From the NCBI GenBank assembly GCA_013398295.1, contig VZSF01001964.1, positions 53,027 to 117,026 of the forward strand: 64,000 nucleotides of DNA. The letters are read 5' to 3'. This DNA is from Chionis minor. Its lineage: Eukaryota; Chordata; Aves; Charadriiformes; Chionididae. The position numbers and the translations under genes are program-made. Below are positions 11,901 through 23,479 of the stretch, piece by piece. The notes below the pieces were generated by a model, which saw only the letters and a list, made by a program, of their open reading frames with translations, did not search any database and had not been told where the DNA came from. Within the stretch, counting starts at the first letter, position 1. Each line of letters starts with the position of its first letter.

Positions 11901-14335
11901 TATCTGCTTTTCTGAGGGAATATTTTGTTTTGTTGCATGGTAAGAGGGCTACATTACCATTTTGGCAAGCACAAGGAGAAGGTTCCTTCAAGAAGCCTTG
12001 CTGAAAACAGCCAGGCATATGGTGTTATTTATACAGTACATATAGCGAGGTATAGCTATCTGCCGGAGGCTTTGGTAGCATATCTCTCTCACTGGCTAAC
12101 AATACATCTCATTCCTCCAAGCCCAATGCCTTTGTCCCCAGATCTGGTGTCTGTGATTTATGGTTGCTGCCAAAGGGCCTACCCGTCTCTTCCTCAACGA
12201 CTTTTGAAACTGTTGGACAGTTTCAAGTAATTTTGACAGAGGGAGGAGGCCTCAAAGATAGGAAGTTATGACAGGTTTTAGGAAGGTAAGTGCTTAGGAA
12301 GAGGAGAGATCCAAAGTAACATCTTCTCTGAGAGAAAGAGCTCAAGCCACGAAAGAAAACCATTATCCCCTTGCTGCCTTTCTTTGCATTGCTCAGTGTA
12401 CCTGGTTCTCCCTGTTTTGACTGCTCTGCTGCAAAGTTAAGCCCCAGTTAATCTGGAAGATGATGCGATGCAATGAAGACATGGCTGCAGCATGTCTAGC
12501 AGTTAAACCGAGAGATGTTTGCTCCAACAGCTGGTGTGCCCAGGCTCCTGGAGAGCCTGAGTGCTGGTTCACAAAGCTGTGTTGCTATATCCTGGTTGTG
12601 GCAGCTTCCCACCTCCAGGAGGTCTGGCTCCCATTACTGTGCTCACTTTCCCAAGACACCAGCATGGGACCAGATGATGGGGGTTCTCCTGTCATGAAGG
12701 TGTGGGGTTCACACGTGTCAGGTGGTGGAGAATGGGGAGGTTGGGGCACCATGCTGAGAAGTGGGAAGCCCAGTCCTGCTGCGGAGGGAACCATGTGGCA
12801 AATGTTGCTGTGTGTGACATTTGACAGGTCTGCAACATATGCTGTGTCCCACTGCAGGACCAGGCTGCTCTCCGAATCAGCTTCCAGCCTGTCTCGACAT
12901 GAGGTTAAATCCTCGCTCAGAAGCCGGAAAGCAGAGAAGCAGCAGATGGAACCAATCAATTTGCCATCTGAAAACCGATCAATTTGTGGGGACCCCTCCC
13001 CATCCAAAGGCAGGGTGGGAACAGGGTCCAGCCACTGCATGCATGCACGAAAGATCAGTGGGCAGCCCATAATAAACCCTCAATGTATTTCCAGCCATAA
13101 AATGCTTGACGTGCCTTCAGAGAGGCTGTTGAAATCCCTGATTTGCAGCTGGCATTCATTTTCCATTGCAGGTAGTAAAAAGGCTTGGCCAGAGTGCTCA
13201 GATATTTCACCGTTGGGGTCCGTCACCATCCCCCAGCCCCATGGCCAGATCACCAGGACTCGCCCACCTCCTCCTCTTCCTTCTCAGGGCTCTCCTTTCC
13301 CTTCAAAGAGGATCCATACTGGTGCAGGTGATGGGAGGGCAAGATAACGAGCAGGAGTGGCGATTTCAGGAAGTAGTTGGGACATGTAAATCCTCGCGGG
13401 GGCTTCCTCTGTCAGAGGAGCCATCCGGGGAGTGGGGCATGTGCGGGCTGAAGTCATGCCTGTTAGGGAGGTATTTGTTCTTCTGGCCCCCGCGGCCCAG
13501 GAGGGTTGTCGTAACATCCCTCGAGCCAGGATCTGGTTGCAGCAATAAAGTTGGGCGGGTTGGGTTCCTGGATGGGCAGGAAAGAGTTATTGATCAATGC
13601 CACGAATCCTTCCCACCTTCCTCCCGCCCCCAGGGTGGATGTAATGGATACCAGGAGAGGTGGGAAGGAAAGCAAAGCTGGAAAGATGCTCTGGTCAGGA
13701 GCAGAAGGTGGTACGGCCAGGGCAAGGACGTGGGGAGAGGTTAAATATGAACTGAGCAAAGCACAGGACATTTTTAATGTCTCCAGATCAGGATTGCAGG
13801 TGGATGTGGTTCACTCTGTGGCTCAGCAAATGCATCTGCAAATATAGGAGGGAGCAGGGAGGGTTAGCATTTCTCCATCCATTTGCTCAGAGGACATCCC
13901 AAGCCCTGATCACTCCCTCACGTCCCCCTGGGTGCCCAGGATGCAGCAGCTCCGTGCTTCGGTTGCTGATGGGAGCACTCAGCCATTCCTTATCTGCTGG
14001 ACGTGTGCACCCAAGCTCACCAGTCCTGCGTCTGTGAGCACATTTAGCTGGGAGCATTTTGGAAGCAGTTCCTTACGCTCTGGGGCTGGAGAGACAGGGA
14101 AGGCTGATCGGGGGTGGAGGTCTCGCAACAGTAGGATAATACTGGGGAAAACTAACTCTGAAGGAACAACATACTTGTGTCTTGCATTGTACAGGTTCTC
14201 CAGGGCTTATTTCCTCTCCTGCAGTGGGGCTGGGATCGTTGGTGGACTATCACCAGGTGCCCACTGGGGAAAACTTTGGCATGTGGCCTGAGACCCAGCA
14301 CTTTGGCCAGCTAGTCAAGCTTCATCATTTTTGAT
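11901..14335. other. Unassigned intergenic sequence including a 295-codon open frame
   Basis: An open frame of 295 codons spans 12460-13347 on +, with an opposing 161-codon frame at 12585-13070. Neither product has a recognisable domain, signal peptide or membrane pattern, and composition does not look selected. An A+T-richer stretch at 13070-13180 (ATAAACCCTCAATG, CATAAAATGCTTG, GGCATTCATTTTCC) could be a small conserved element. No gene is called. Confidence 0.35.
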
Positions 14336-14337
14336 TC

Positions 14338-14420
14338 CGACCAGATATTATTAATATAATAAGATTGATATTAGTAATACTGCTAACAATTGTGGTAATG
14401 CTAATAAAATAATATTGTAC
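14338..14420. repeat. A+T-rich, TAA/TTA-like low-complexity patch
   Basis: Degenerate run of ATTATTAATATAATAAG-type sequence with scattered TAATA and TAAT units. It is probably a decayed (TAA)n tract. Confidence 0.6.
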
Positions 14421-14429
14421 TCCCCCGCC

Positions 14430-14665
14430 CAAGGAGCTCGAAGCTTTTAAAGGAGATTAAGTCTCATGGCATCCATCCTACTCCAGGAAAGCTTATTTAG
14501 ACAGCAGCAAAGCCTCCTCGCCACCTTTGTGGAGTGCAGTCTCCTCCAAGAAGGAACACGGCAGCTATTTATGAGTATGCAATAACCGTCCACAGCAATC
14601 TAGGCCAAGCAATGAAAGCAAATACTACATTCAGGGCAATTATGGGGGTTATAGGGAAGACGATG
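14430..14665. promoter_or_regulatory. Candidate conserved non-coding element
   Basis: Non-repetitive block with GCTTTTAAAGGAGATTAAG, AGCTTATTTAGACAGC, GCAGCTATTTATGAG and GCAATAACCGTCC. Motif density and composition resemble vertebrate enhancer cores. No coding potential is apparent. Confidence 0.3.
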
Positions 14666-15304
14666 TACCAGCACACTCAGCTACACATCTAGGCTTTTAG
14701 GTGTATTAGGGGACTTTTTGTGGTGTTCAGAACCTACTGTGGTCCATCAAAAAGAACTTTGGCAGTGGCAGCAGCACGGTCTGTCACCCCACCCTAGGCA
14801 CCCATCTGCTCCTGATTCAGAAAGGCAGGAGCCTTGCTGTCTCCTCTGTGTCACTCAGCACACCCTAACCCCCACCCTGGCACTCTGCAGGAGGTGTTTC
14901 TTTATGTGCTAACTTGGGATTGTCCACTTAGACCCGCAGCTTGGAGATGGAAAGCTCCCTGGATTTGGAAAACCATGTTCCCCTTCCAGAGCTGTGTTGG
15001 TACAAGCTCCTGTCAGGAGCAAGCAGTCCCCAGGAATAAATTGCATCCACAAGAGCAGGTTCTTGATGACTATGAAGCCTCCTCAAACCACCACCTTTTC
15101 TTCCATGGCCTTGTGGAAGTCACAGACACCACTAGCCCGGCCTGAACATCTTCAGTGGAAGCTGCTCTGGGACTTCGACGCACAAGGCACTGGCGGAGAA
15201 AAAGCCAAAGCCATTTCTGCTCACCAGCACACAGTGCGCTGCCCTCCGCTCCTGCAGGCTTTGATGAACGCAGAACTAGTTAGCAGCACTGGTGTGAGTG
15301 GGTC

Positions 15305-15430
15305 CGAGAGGTCATGCTGAAAAATGGCACTTTGTCAAAAATGTCATTTCAGCAGCGTTTCATTGCCTTTTTCTTTAAATGAAAAATTTCAGAAGGAAAT
15401 GAAGCCAATGTGTTATTTCACTGTGATTTG
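15305..15430. repeat. Possible ancient interspersed repeat
   Basis: Text such as GCTGAAAAATGGCACTTTGTC, AAAATGTCATTTCAGC and GAAAAATTTCAGAAGGAAATG resembles segments at 2740-2870, 19440-19510 and 29600-29800, with alternating GGAAAATGTCATT and GNCAAAA motifs. The family is not identified. Confidence 0.3.
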
Positions 15431-15649
15431 AAATTTTTTGCTGCTGTTTTTTTAAAACAGTTCTTCCTCATGCCTGGACTCCTCACCCTCTTTCAGTCTA
15501 TCATTTGCAGCTCAAAAAGCAGATTTTTGTCATTCTGCAGGGAATACAGATTTTGGTCATACCATAGAAACTCAGTATTTCCTTTACTTGAAAAAGGTGT
15601 GCAAAAGCAAGATGAAAATTTGAGCTCCACAGGCTTGATCCCGTGCATG

Positions 15650-15677
15650 CTTTTTTCTTTTTTTTTTTTTTTTTTTT
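15650..15677. repeat. Poly(T) tract
   Basis: TTTTTTC followed by about 20 T. It could be the antisense A-tail of a retroposed sequence, but no source copy is recognisable to its left. Confidence 0.85.
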
Positions 15678-15679
15678 AA

Positions 15680-17665
15680 ATTGAGCCACTTTCAGCGAGC
15701 TTGGCCACTTCTTTCTACTGAACCTGGAAGACTGTGCTTTGGGGTCCCAATGTGGGACGCCAGGCCTTTTCTTGTGGCCACCAGTGGAAGCCCACAGAAG
15801 GAGGGCAAGCACAAAGCCTTACTTGTCCTGGTCCGGTCTCCCCTCCCCAGCCTGCCAGTCTGGCGCTGGGAGATTCCAGCTAAAGATCAGCCACATCAAC
15901 TGTGTTTGGCTTCCCAGGAAACATCCCTCCCAGATTCAGGGATCTCCAGGAACATAACAGCCACCCATGCCTTAGGTTTGAGCTCCGGCAGCTCATCTCT
16001 TTCACTTGAAAATATGGGCTTTCTTGCTCATTCAAAGCAATCTGGCTTCGTCTCCAGCCCTGCGTTCACCGCCAGAATAGGCAAAAAGCTGTGGGGGCTC
16101 TCTGGCTTTCAGCATCATGGGGAGAAGAGGTGTGAGGGGTGAGGGAGCCTGTTCTAGCCTTCCTTGCCACCCTCCCCCGTCTCTGCTTTCTCACTGCCTG
16201 GGGAAGAGAGAGCAGGACCTCACCTGAGACCCTGGAGACAGACTTTCGGCACTGAAGAGGCTGCCGCTGTGCATGTCAGGAATGATTTGATCAGCAAGAG
16301 AGATGAGCACCTCTAGCACTGACATCAGGGGACAGGCAGAGGAGAGTGCAAAAAAGCTAGTGATGGACAGCAAGACTGAAGCGCGTGGCAGGGTGCAGGG
16401 ACCCACGGACTGGGCAACAGGTCTCTGCTGGGGACAGCAGAGGGGCTGATGAGACTGGCTGATTGATGCTGTGTTGAATTTCTTCTCCTGCAAAACCAGC
16501 CCCACAGCTTCCACCTGGGATAACGGTTTAAGAGCTGTTAGTGCAAAGCTGTGTCCCTTCGCGTCCTGCGTTGGCTGGGAGTAAAACCAGTTAGATGGCA
16601 CAAGGGCGCTTTGCTTTTACTCATATGCATGAGTATTTACCCACGTGTAAGCATCCCACGTTACATATTGCCTATGAAAAGATGGGTGAATTTCCTAAAT
16701 GGGAAATCAGCTTTGCCCAAACCCTTCCTTGGCAGACCCTGCTTTAGCTGCCTTTCTCGGGGAAGTGGTTGATGACCTGGAACGTCTGCTGACCCTTTCC
16801 ATGGGCCACCTCACAGCCTTCCTCCGTGCTCATGGAGTGGCAGTGGGAATGGGCTGCGTGACCCAGACTCCTCCAGACAACGCTGTCTCAGCCACCAGGC
16901 TTGCCAAGCCACGGACAGAAACCCTTCACAATTTCATCTAAAAGTGAATGCTGTGCTGGTGAAAGGTGCTGTACTGACAGCCCTAGACAGCAACATATCT
17001 TATTTACCCATGAAACAGAGGTTTAAGAGTCCTACAACAATAACAATAATGTCCTGGTTTTTGCAAGACCAGACTTCCAGCAAGAGAATTCCCATTAATG
17101 TTTCCAAGCAGAGGCCAGGTAAAAGGCACTCTGCACGTACGTGCACCTACACGTGTGCTCCAAACTGCTGGTGCTGCCTCTTCCTGCCAAACCAAACTGT
17201 CAAGGGCCACCAAGACCCTCAAGGTCCTTCTCTGGCTTCCCCAGCTCAGCAGTTTCTGAGGGCGAGGATACCAGCTGCAAATTGCTTTCAAGGGCTGGAT
17301 TCCCACCAAGCACAGCCCAAAGCCTGGCATTAGAGCGTGTCCTAAAGGACCGTGGGTCCTTTTTGTCTCTTATATAGCCAGGCGCTTCAAGGCCTAATGC
17401 TCTTCAAGGATGCTCATGGGAAACAGGCCTTTGGGTAATATCCCCTCCCCAGGAGCAACTTAAACTTAAAACTCCCCTCTTTTAAGAGCCAGAGAGTTTC
17501 CTGAGCTCTTTTAATACATTTCACTCTCCTCTGCCTTCTCATCTTCAGAGCATTTTGCCATCTCTTTGCCTTTATTTCCTTTGGGAACAACTCCCTTTTA
17601 TTTTCTGATTACAGGGGCAAAACGTAGCCATGTGGCTGTGGGTGGGGGTAGCATCTTTTAGCCTC
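15680..17665. other. Unassigned intergenic sequence
   Basis: Unique sequence with no recognisable gene, RNA or transposon. Short open frames overlap on both strands. Confidence 0.35.
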
Positions 17666-17669
17666 CACC

Positions 17670-17735
17670 TTAAAAAAATAAAAAAATAAAAAATAATAAA
17701 AAAAGCAACAAACCCAAAACATAAAAAAAATAACC
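17670..17735. repeat. A-rich low-complexity tract
   Basis: Runs of A interrupted by T and later C (AAAAAAATAAAAAAATAAAA-type, then CAACAAACCCAAAAC). It may be the tail of an old retroposon, but no body could be assigned. Confidence 0.8.
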
Positions 17736-18039
17736 CAACATCAACCTTAAACCAAACAAATTGAGAACCAGAAGTTCTGCAGAGGGCCACAGCATGGTAT
17801 TACCACCACATCTACAGCCAAGCCCCCCTGTCAAAACCCCACTCTATCCCTCTGCGTGTGATTCTCAGCCGTAGAGTCTGCTGGTGTCTCCTTGCCTCTA
17901 TTTATACTAAAGCCCTTGCAGAATAAAACATCCATGTAAAATCCAATTTCCTCTGAATCTCTCTCGGAGACGAGGCCTCGAGATTGAGTAGATAACCTCT
18001 GCAGTAATTGCCTGAACCACTCCTGTTTGCTGGAAAGGT

Positions 18040-18445
18040 GAGATCCATTTTTCAATTATCTATCTGCAGTGACAGCAGCGAGCAACGGAGCTAAGAGGAA
18101 GGAGAGAGAGAGAGCGAGAGAGAGAGAGAGAGCGGAAATCCAGCCAACAAGAGCCGTCTGTGTCAATCCTGGCAAACGGGAGGTACGATAGATGTGGTCA
18201 CAGTTCCTGCCATCAATATCCTCTAATATAAATGTCAGCGATGCCATTTTACCCACAGTCATTTCCCACAATGCTGATTACATTATCGTATAATAGAGGG
18301 GCGCCAGCCGCACCGCTTTCTCTCCTAACCCTCCTTGCGGTAATGTGTCAATAGCCTGCCTCCATGAAACAAGTCAATTTTCTGCAGGCTTGGCAGCGGA
18401 ATAAATCTGCCGACTATCTAGAGAGCTGGAGATATTTATACACAC
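18040..18445. promoter_or_regulatory. Strong candidate conserved non-coding element
   Basis: About 400 bp of dense non-repetitive motifs around a short GA microsatellite. It includes CAATTATCTATCTGCAG, GTGACAGCAGC (MEIS/PBX-like TGACAG), ATCAATATCCTCTAATATAAAT and GCTGATTACATTATCG. GATTACATTATC at 18276-18287 recurs at 58947-58958. GGTAATGTGTCAATAG follows. The combination suggests an enhancer core. Function and conservation are inferred. Confidence 0.42.
18102..18132. repeat. (GA)n microsatellite
   Basis: About 15 GA units with one C interruption, inside the candidate element. GA tracts can bind GAGA-type factors, but no role is implied here. Confidence 0.9.
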
Positions 18446-18449
18446 CGCG

Positions 18450-18512
18450 TCCTCTCTCTCTCTTGCTCTCTCTCTTTCTTTCGCCCTCCCCCCTCCTGCC
18501 TTCCCTCCCTGT
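18450..18512. repeat. CT-rich pyrimidine tract
   Basis: CCTCTCTCTCTCTTGCTCTC continues into CCTTCCCTCCCT. It is an almost pure pyrimidine strand at the right border of the candidate element and could form triplex DNA. Confidence 0.8.
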
Positions 18513-20265
18513 GTGTGCAAGCATAGATGTGTGTCCTCAGCAGAATTGAGTGATTTTCAGCCCAGACTCAATAAGAAGAGAATTTAGGGCAGTCCTACAG
18601 CTTGGCTTCCAGTAACAGCCCTACACGTTTATTTTCTTTAGCTTAACAGGAAAGAGAGAATTATGTTTAGATTTATATGACAAGGGCAGTTCTACCAAAA
18701 CGCTTGTGATAAGCACTGTGGAAGGGGGAGAAAGGTGTGTGCACGTGTGGCAAAAAACAGGCAGGCTGGTGGCAGAGAGGGATTGCAACACCTTGCAGGT
18801 CACATCAGGGGGGTCCTCTGGGAGCTGGAAAAGCAGCTCTTATTTTAACCGACAGCTCCTTTTTTAGTATATGTCCGAATCAAATGCCAGTGGAAGAAGG
18901 AGGAGGGAGGCCATGGACTACTCCATTCCCACTGACAGATGAGGGTGGAGGTGTTTGGCTCCAGTTTCTTGACTCTTGCAGGCAGAGAGCTTGCTGAGGA
19001 CAAGATGCTCTGGCCGCTTCAGGGACGCTCATGCTCCCGGGGATGTCCCCAGGCACCCTGTGGTCCACCACCCCACCACCCCTGCTGTGATTTCTGCCTT
19101 CCCTCAGCTCAGAGAGGAGTCAACCTCCCCGAAAGCCCCAGTGGCTCCCTCTGCCAGCCGGCATGGGCTGCTCAGGCCATCGGGAGCTCCCAGAGCACAG
19201 GCTAAAATGGCAGATGCTGCTCACGCTCACAAAGGCAAGGGTATGCCATCTTACTGAGACACAACGGCAACTCAGGATGCTCTGGAGAGGCTCTTCTCCC
19301 TCTGGGTGCTGGCCAGAGAGAGACGGACTCTCAGCAAGTGTTCTCCAACCCCTCTTGGCCTGAGCCAAGGGAAGGGGAAGGGTTTCTCCTACCTCTCAGC
19401 TCTGCTCAGCACAGAAGACTTTATATTTAACCTTCAGTGGGGGACATTTTTGGAGATGGAAAATGTCATCAGCTATTTTTTGCCAAGAGGGGGAAAAAAG
19501 CCTGAAAAGACTAATAGCAAATGCAAAATTGCCTTCAAATTTCTGGCCTTTGTTTTTTTTTAATAAAAACCTGCAAATGTTCCGTCTGTTTTCATGTTTT
19601 CATCAAAATTTTGTGCAAGAGGCACATAATGCTTGGATCATTGCTTTTGGCTTGATTGCTCCATCCTCCTGCTCCAGAACATAGCAGTTTCTGGGCAGGG
19701 AGGTGGTGTGTCCTCCACTTGCCCTGGGAGGACCAAGTCCACTGCCTTACCCAGTTGATGGGGAAGGCTCCACCCTACGAGACACCAAAGTTGCAAGGTT
19801 TGCAGTAAAAGGTTGTGCTGTCACTCCATACAGCTTTCAGGAAGAAGATCTGGGAGAGGATGGTGAGCACCTACCATGCTAAGAAGACTCCAGGGACCTC
19901 TGGCCCCAGGCAGACCTCTGCCCACATACCCCTGGCCTTGGTGAACATCACACACTCCCTTACCAAATTCCACTGTGACTTCGCATAAGGTCATTTGTCA
20001 CCCACACCAACACTGCAAAGTTCCAAACACAAACCCTCTCTGGGCAAGAGCCGTCCCAGGAGATGCAGAGCATCCTAAGCACAGCGGGGTGACTTGGCAT
20101 GGAGGGAAAGCCAGGCAGTGGGTACATCGCAGTATTATCCTGGGCTTGGGCTCTGGTTCCTCTCCACAGAGGGAAGACATCCAACTCCCCACCCGCTGCT
20201 CTGCTTCTGTACACGCCTTCACAATGATGCCGGCAGCTTTTTTTTGCCCTGGCAGCTGTGTCAGA
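18513..20265. other. Unassigned intergenic sequence
   Basis: Unique sequence. The stretch 19440-19510 (GGGACATTTTTGGAGATGG, GAAAATGTCATC, TTTTTTGCCAAG) may be another copy of the unidentified A+T-biased repeat family seen at 15305 and 29600. No gene is recognised. Confidence 0.3.
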
Positions 20266-20267
20266 GA

Positions 20268-20325
20268 TTGACAAGAGCTTTACAAAACTGGGAGGAAAGT
20301 GAGGCTCTGTGTCTTGATGAAGGCT
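20268..20325 (+). repeat. Possible MIR/CORE-SINE relic
   Basis: AGAGCTTTACAAAACTGGG followed by AGGAAAGTGAGGCTCTG parallels 'attttacagatgaggaaactgaggctcagag' of the MIR core. It is short and diverged. Confidence 0.35.
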
Positions 20326-21285
20326 TTATTTAGAAATCAATGAAACCCATCGCCCCATCACACAAACTCCAGCCCTCCTACCCTTTTCAGCCCTGTCTGC
20401 CTGGGCTGCAAGTCATCAGCACCTGTCAGAAAGAGAGGCCCACGCCGGAGGTACCTAAGAAAAAACAGGCACCATGCGTCTCTCACCCAGAAGAACTTTA
20501 AGTTCCTTCCATGCTATCTAGAAAAGGCACTTTGTCTGGGAGAAGGTTTGTATTGGTTTTTTGCTGGGAAAGGCTCTCCCCACATCTGGAAGAGACAAAT
20601 CTGACCACAACAGAAAAGAACTGAAGTCAGGTATAGTTGGGGCTGCCTGGTCCAAGAGCCATCAGGGCCAGCGGGAGCCTTCTTTTGACACCCTCAACCT
20701 TCAGATGAGTTCAAAATTTAGAGATATGCCCTGGATCACAGCCTTTGGGGGTATTTGGGCTGTTTCACTGCCAAGCCCTGAGACAAACCGCAAAGGAAGG
20801 ATATTGTGTTAAGATACATTTCTCCAAAGTGAGGAAGTGGGGAACAACTCCAGAGCTTTGATTCAGATCCTTGTCTGCATATGTGGTATGTCATTAAGAG
20901 AGAAAAGCTGGCAGCAAGCTTTAGTCGCTTACTACCGCACTGGCAGGGAAGACAAATGTGGAGCATAAGATAAATGAGGCCCTTCCAAGTGCGAGAAAGT
21001 CAATACTATAGAGACCTTCAAACTGGAGCCTGGGGAACAGCTCACGATTCAGCTCGCTGGTACAGATGAGAAGACATCTCTCTGTGTTGAGAGCTTATCA
21101 GCACTTCAGACTGGTACATCCCAGTGGGGTGACAAGACAAGCGGCCACATGGGACTGGGCTTGGGCACAAGTCCTTGCAGAGGCCCACCAGGAGGGATTG
21201 CTCACGCGCCATCTGTGTTACGGGAGCTCTTGGAGGAAATCAGAGCCTCGCTGTGCATCGTAATGGCCCAGTAAAAAAAGACTGA
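20326..21285. other. Unassigned intergenic sequence
   Basis: Unique sequence. No gene, RNA or repeat was recognised. Confidence 0.35.
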
Positions 21286-21289
21286 GTCT

Positions 21290-21400
21290 TGGCGCAAGAC
21301 AGTCTCCAGTGTGACCAGGCAAAGAGCAAGAGAGAACAGAAAAGAGACTTGCCCAAAATCTCATTAAAAAGCCAGGCTGATCTCCCTGAGGCTGCTTTTC
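21290..21400 (+). repeat. Possible MIR/CORE-SINE relic
   Basis: GAAAAGAGACTTGCCCAAAA followed by TCTCATTAAAAAGCCAGGCTG resembles 'gagaggttaagtgacttgcccaaggtcacacagc...gccaggat'. The single short match gives low certainty. Confidence 0.35.
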
Positions 21401-21764
21401 AAGATGCCGGGCATCACTCAGAAACACTGGGCACCCAGAATGCTCTGCCACAGGTCAGACCCCATCCCGTATCGTTCCCCCTTTCCTGCTGTGATGCACA
21501 GAGGGGACGCACCTTCCCCACAGCCCTGCAAGAGCCACCAGCCATGCTGGGTGCCAGCTCTCTGCTGCATGGCATCGCAGCACTGGATTGAATATGGCTC
21601 TGAGTGCGTGCGCACGTGCTCAGCCCGACAGCTGGAGGAAATGCAAACTGATCCACCCGAGGAAAGAAAGGAGACACTGTCCTCCTTTTTTCAATTATAT
21701 CCAGGTCCAAGGTCGGTGACCTCTTCCCTCCTGCACTGCAGTATCTTGTCACACAAAACCCAGG

Positions 21765-22240
21765 GAGAAAGGGAATGTGATAAAGATGAAAGTGATGTGG
21801 CAGGCTCGTATGTGAAAACAATCACCCTTCAATTAAGTGTGATTGATTTCCCAAATCAGAGATGCATTCAGCTTCCAACAGATAGATATGAGCGAAGGCC
21901 AGATGCTGGGGAATTCAGCACACGTGCTTGGGCTAAGACATCGCAAGGAAACAAAATGGAGATGCTATAAAGTACCAGGTGCTTTGAGAAGAGTCTGAGA
22001 TGGGCACAAAGCCGAGCCAGGAAAATTTTCCCCCTTAAAGCAAAGCTCAGGGCTGAGAAACAAGCTGCAGAGAAAGAAGGCATTTTTCCATGCAGTGCAA
22101 TTACAGCTTTGTAGAAGACTTTTTGTATGACAGCAGCAGCCGGGGACAGCCCAAAAGAGAGTAGGGGTTTTGTAGATACATAGAAGAGATTTGCTGACAT
22201 AAATCTGTTTATGTACAGGACAGACAAGGGACACAGCCCA
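21765..22240. promoter_or_regulatory. Candidate conserved non-coding elements
   Basis: Two adjoining motif-rich stretches. 21770-21870 has GTGATAAAGATGAAAGTG, CAATTAAGTGTGATTGATTT and CAAATCAGAGATG. TTAAGTG is also an NKX2-type core. 22075-22230 has CATTTTTCCATGCAG, TGCAATTACAGC, TTTTTGTATGACAGC and CATAAATCTGTTTATG. No coding signal is seen. Confidence 0.35.
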
Positions 22241-23145
22241 TCTCACAGGGGAGCTGGAGGCAAGAGTGGTGCAAGGCACCTTAGTGACATCTCACAGCGT
22301 TGCTCTAAAGCCTTTGACAAATGACTGCGAGGTCCAGAAACTCCATTTGGTTCTTCTAACGTCAGCTGCATCCCCTTTCACATTCAGATGCACACAGGGC
22401 CCTTCCAGCTGTTTTACAGACCCCTGTTTTTTTGTGAACCAAGCCTGCCCACCCACCATGTCGACACTGCCGCTGCCACCTCGGGGGTGTTTCACAGCAG
22501 GCAGCCAGTGGAATGGAGGAGGACATCAGAGAAGCCACTTTGCCCAAAGAGGAGGGAGCTCTGCTGTAAACCCCTGCAGCAAGCCCCACTCTTCACTGAA
22601 GTGCTGCAGTGTGGCAGAGAGCAGAATAAGGCTTCCAGAATAGCACCTTCCATTGACTTCATGTGACCTGAGCCCAGCGCAGCTCAGTGCACAAAGCCCA
22701 CACACATCAGGGCTGGCCAAAATATATATACTCTGTGTTTTCAGAGGAAACTGGGTACTCTCAGCCTGGGTGCAAAGCTGCTCTACCTAGCACCCTTCAT
22801 CAGCACTGTTTTAACTGTGAGAGTTTGCCACCCTTCTCAGAAATTTGCCCCCTCAGGTCTTATATGGGAGCCCGTCATTGCGGCGCTCGGTGACACCATT
22901 CTCCCGGGTCCCGCGTGCTCCTCTTGCGTTTATCAGCAATACGCAAGGGCAGAACTGGCAGCAGCAGGGAGGTGTTTGGACAGGGAGAATGGAAGGCACT
23001 ACTACAGATTTAGCACAGTTCGTAGCAGGGCAGCAGCTCCCGTAGGTCAGTCTGGGCTGTTGTCCCGTTTTCCCTTGCACGCTCAGCCTCATCCATCTCC
23101 CCCTCTCTCCCCCTTGTCCCTTTCAGGGATTTCAAATAAAAGGTC
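22241..23145. other. Unassigned intergenic sequence
   Basis: Unique, moderately G+C-rich sequence. A 248-codon frame on + (22817-23563) crosses its right end into a CpG-rich stretch, where stops are rare. The product is not protein-like. Confidence 0.35.
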
Positions 23146-23150
23146 TGCAC

Positions 23151-23177
23151 TTGACACACACACACCCCCACACACCT
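23151..23177. repeat. Short (CA)n tract
   Basis: CACACACACAC with a C-run interruption near 23165-23170. Confidence 0.7.
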
Positions 23178-23199
23178 CCTCCCTGCAGGGAGAGGGGAA

Positions 23200-23280
23200 G
23201 GCTGTGAATAGAGAGACCCTCATGTTTGCAGAAGTGATTTTCACATTAATGGCAGCATATGTTTGCATTGATTCCAACCT
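23200..23280. promoter_or_regulatory. Candidate conserved non-coding core beside a CpG cluster
   Basis: GCTGTGAATAGAGAG, GAAGTGATTTTCACATTAAT, GCAGCATATGTTTGC and ATTGATTCCAACC are packed into 80 bp with no repeats. The core sits at the edge of the CpG cluster at 23281-23470, so it might mark an unannotated promoter. Confidence 0.35.
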
Positions 23281-23475
23281 GCGGGGCTGCGCGCGGGCGC
23301 GTGTGTGTGTGCCTGCGCGCACGCTGCGGGCGGGGGGCGGCCGGCGGCTCGGCGTGTGGGGGCACCAGGTGCTCGCTGTCAGCCCGAACAAAAAGAAGTG
23401 TCAGCACTCTGCGCCCGGGAGGCCGGGCTGGCAGCTCCCCCCTGCCTTCGGCCCCGCGCTCAGAGCATCCTGCCT
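23281..23475. other. Small CpG cluster
   Basis: Dense CpG (GCGCGCGGGCGCG, GTGCCTGCGCGCACGCTGCGG, GCGGCCGGCGGCTCGGCG) in otherwise CpG-poor surroundings. Such islands often mark promoters or poised regulatory DNA. No TATA, exon or gene was recognised beside it. Confidence 0.6.
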
Positions 23476-23479
23476 CTGC

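Noticed and set aside
12460..13347. 295-codon open frame on +
   Set aside because: The product has no recognisable family, repeat or signal, and opposing-strand and alternative frames are also open. Treated as chance.
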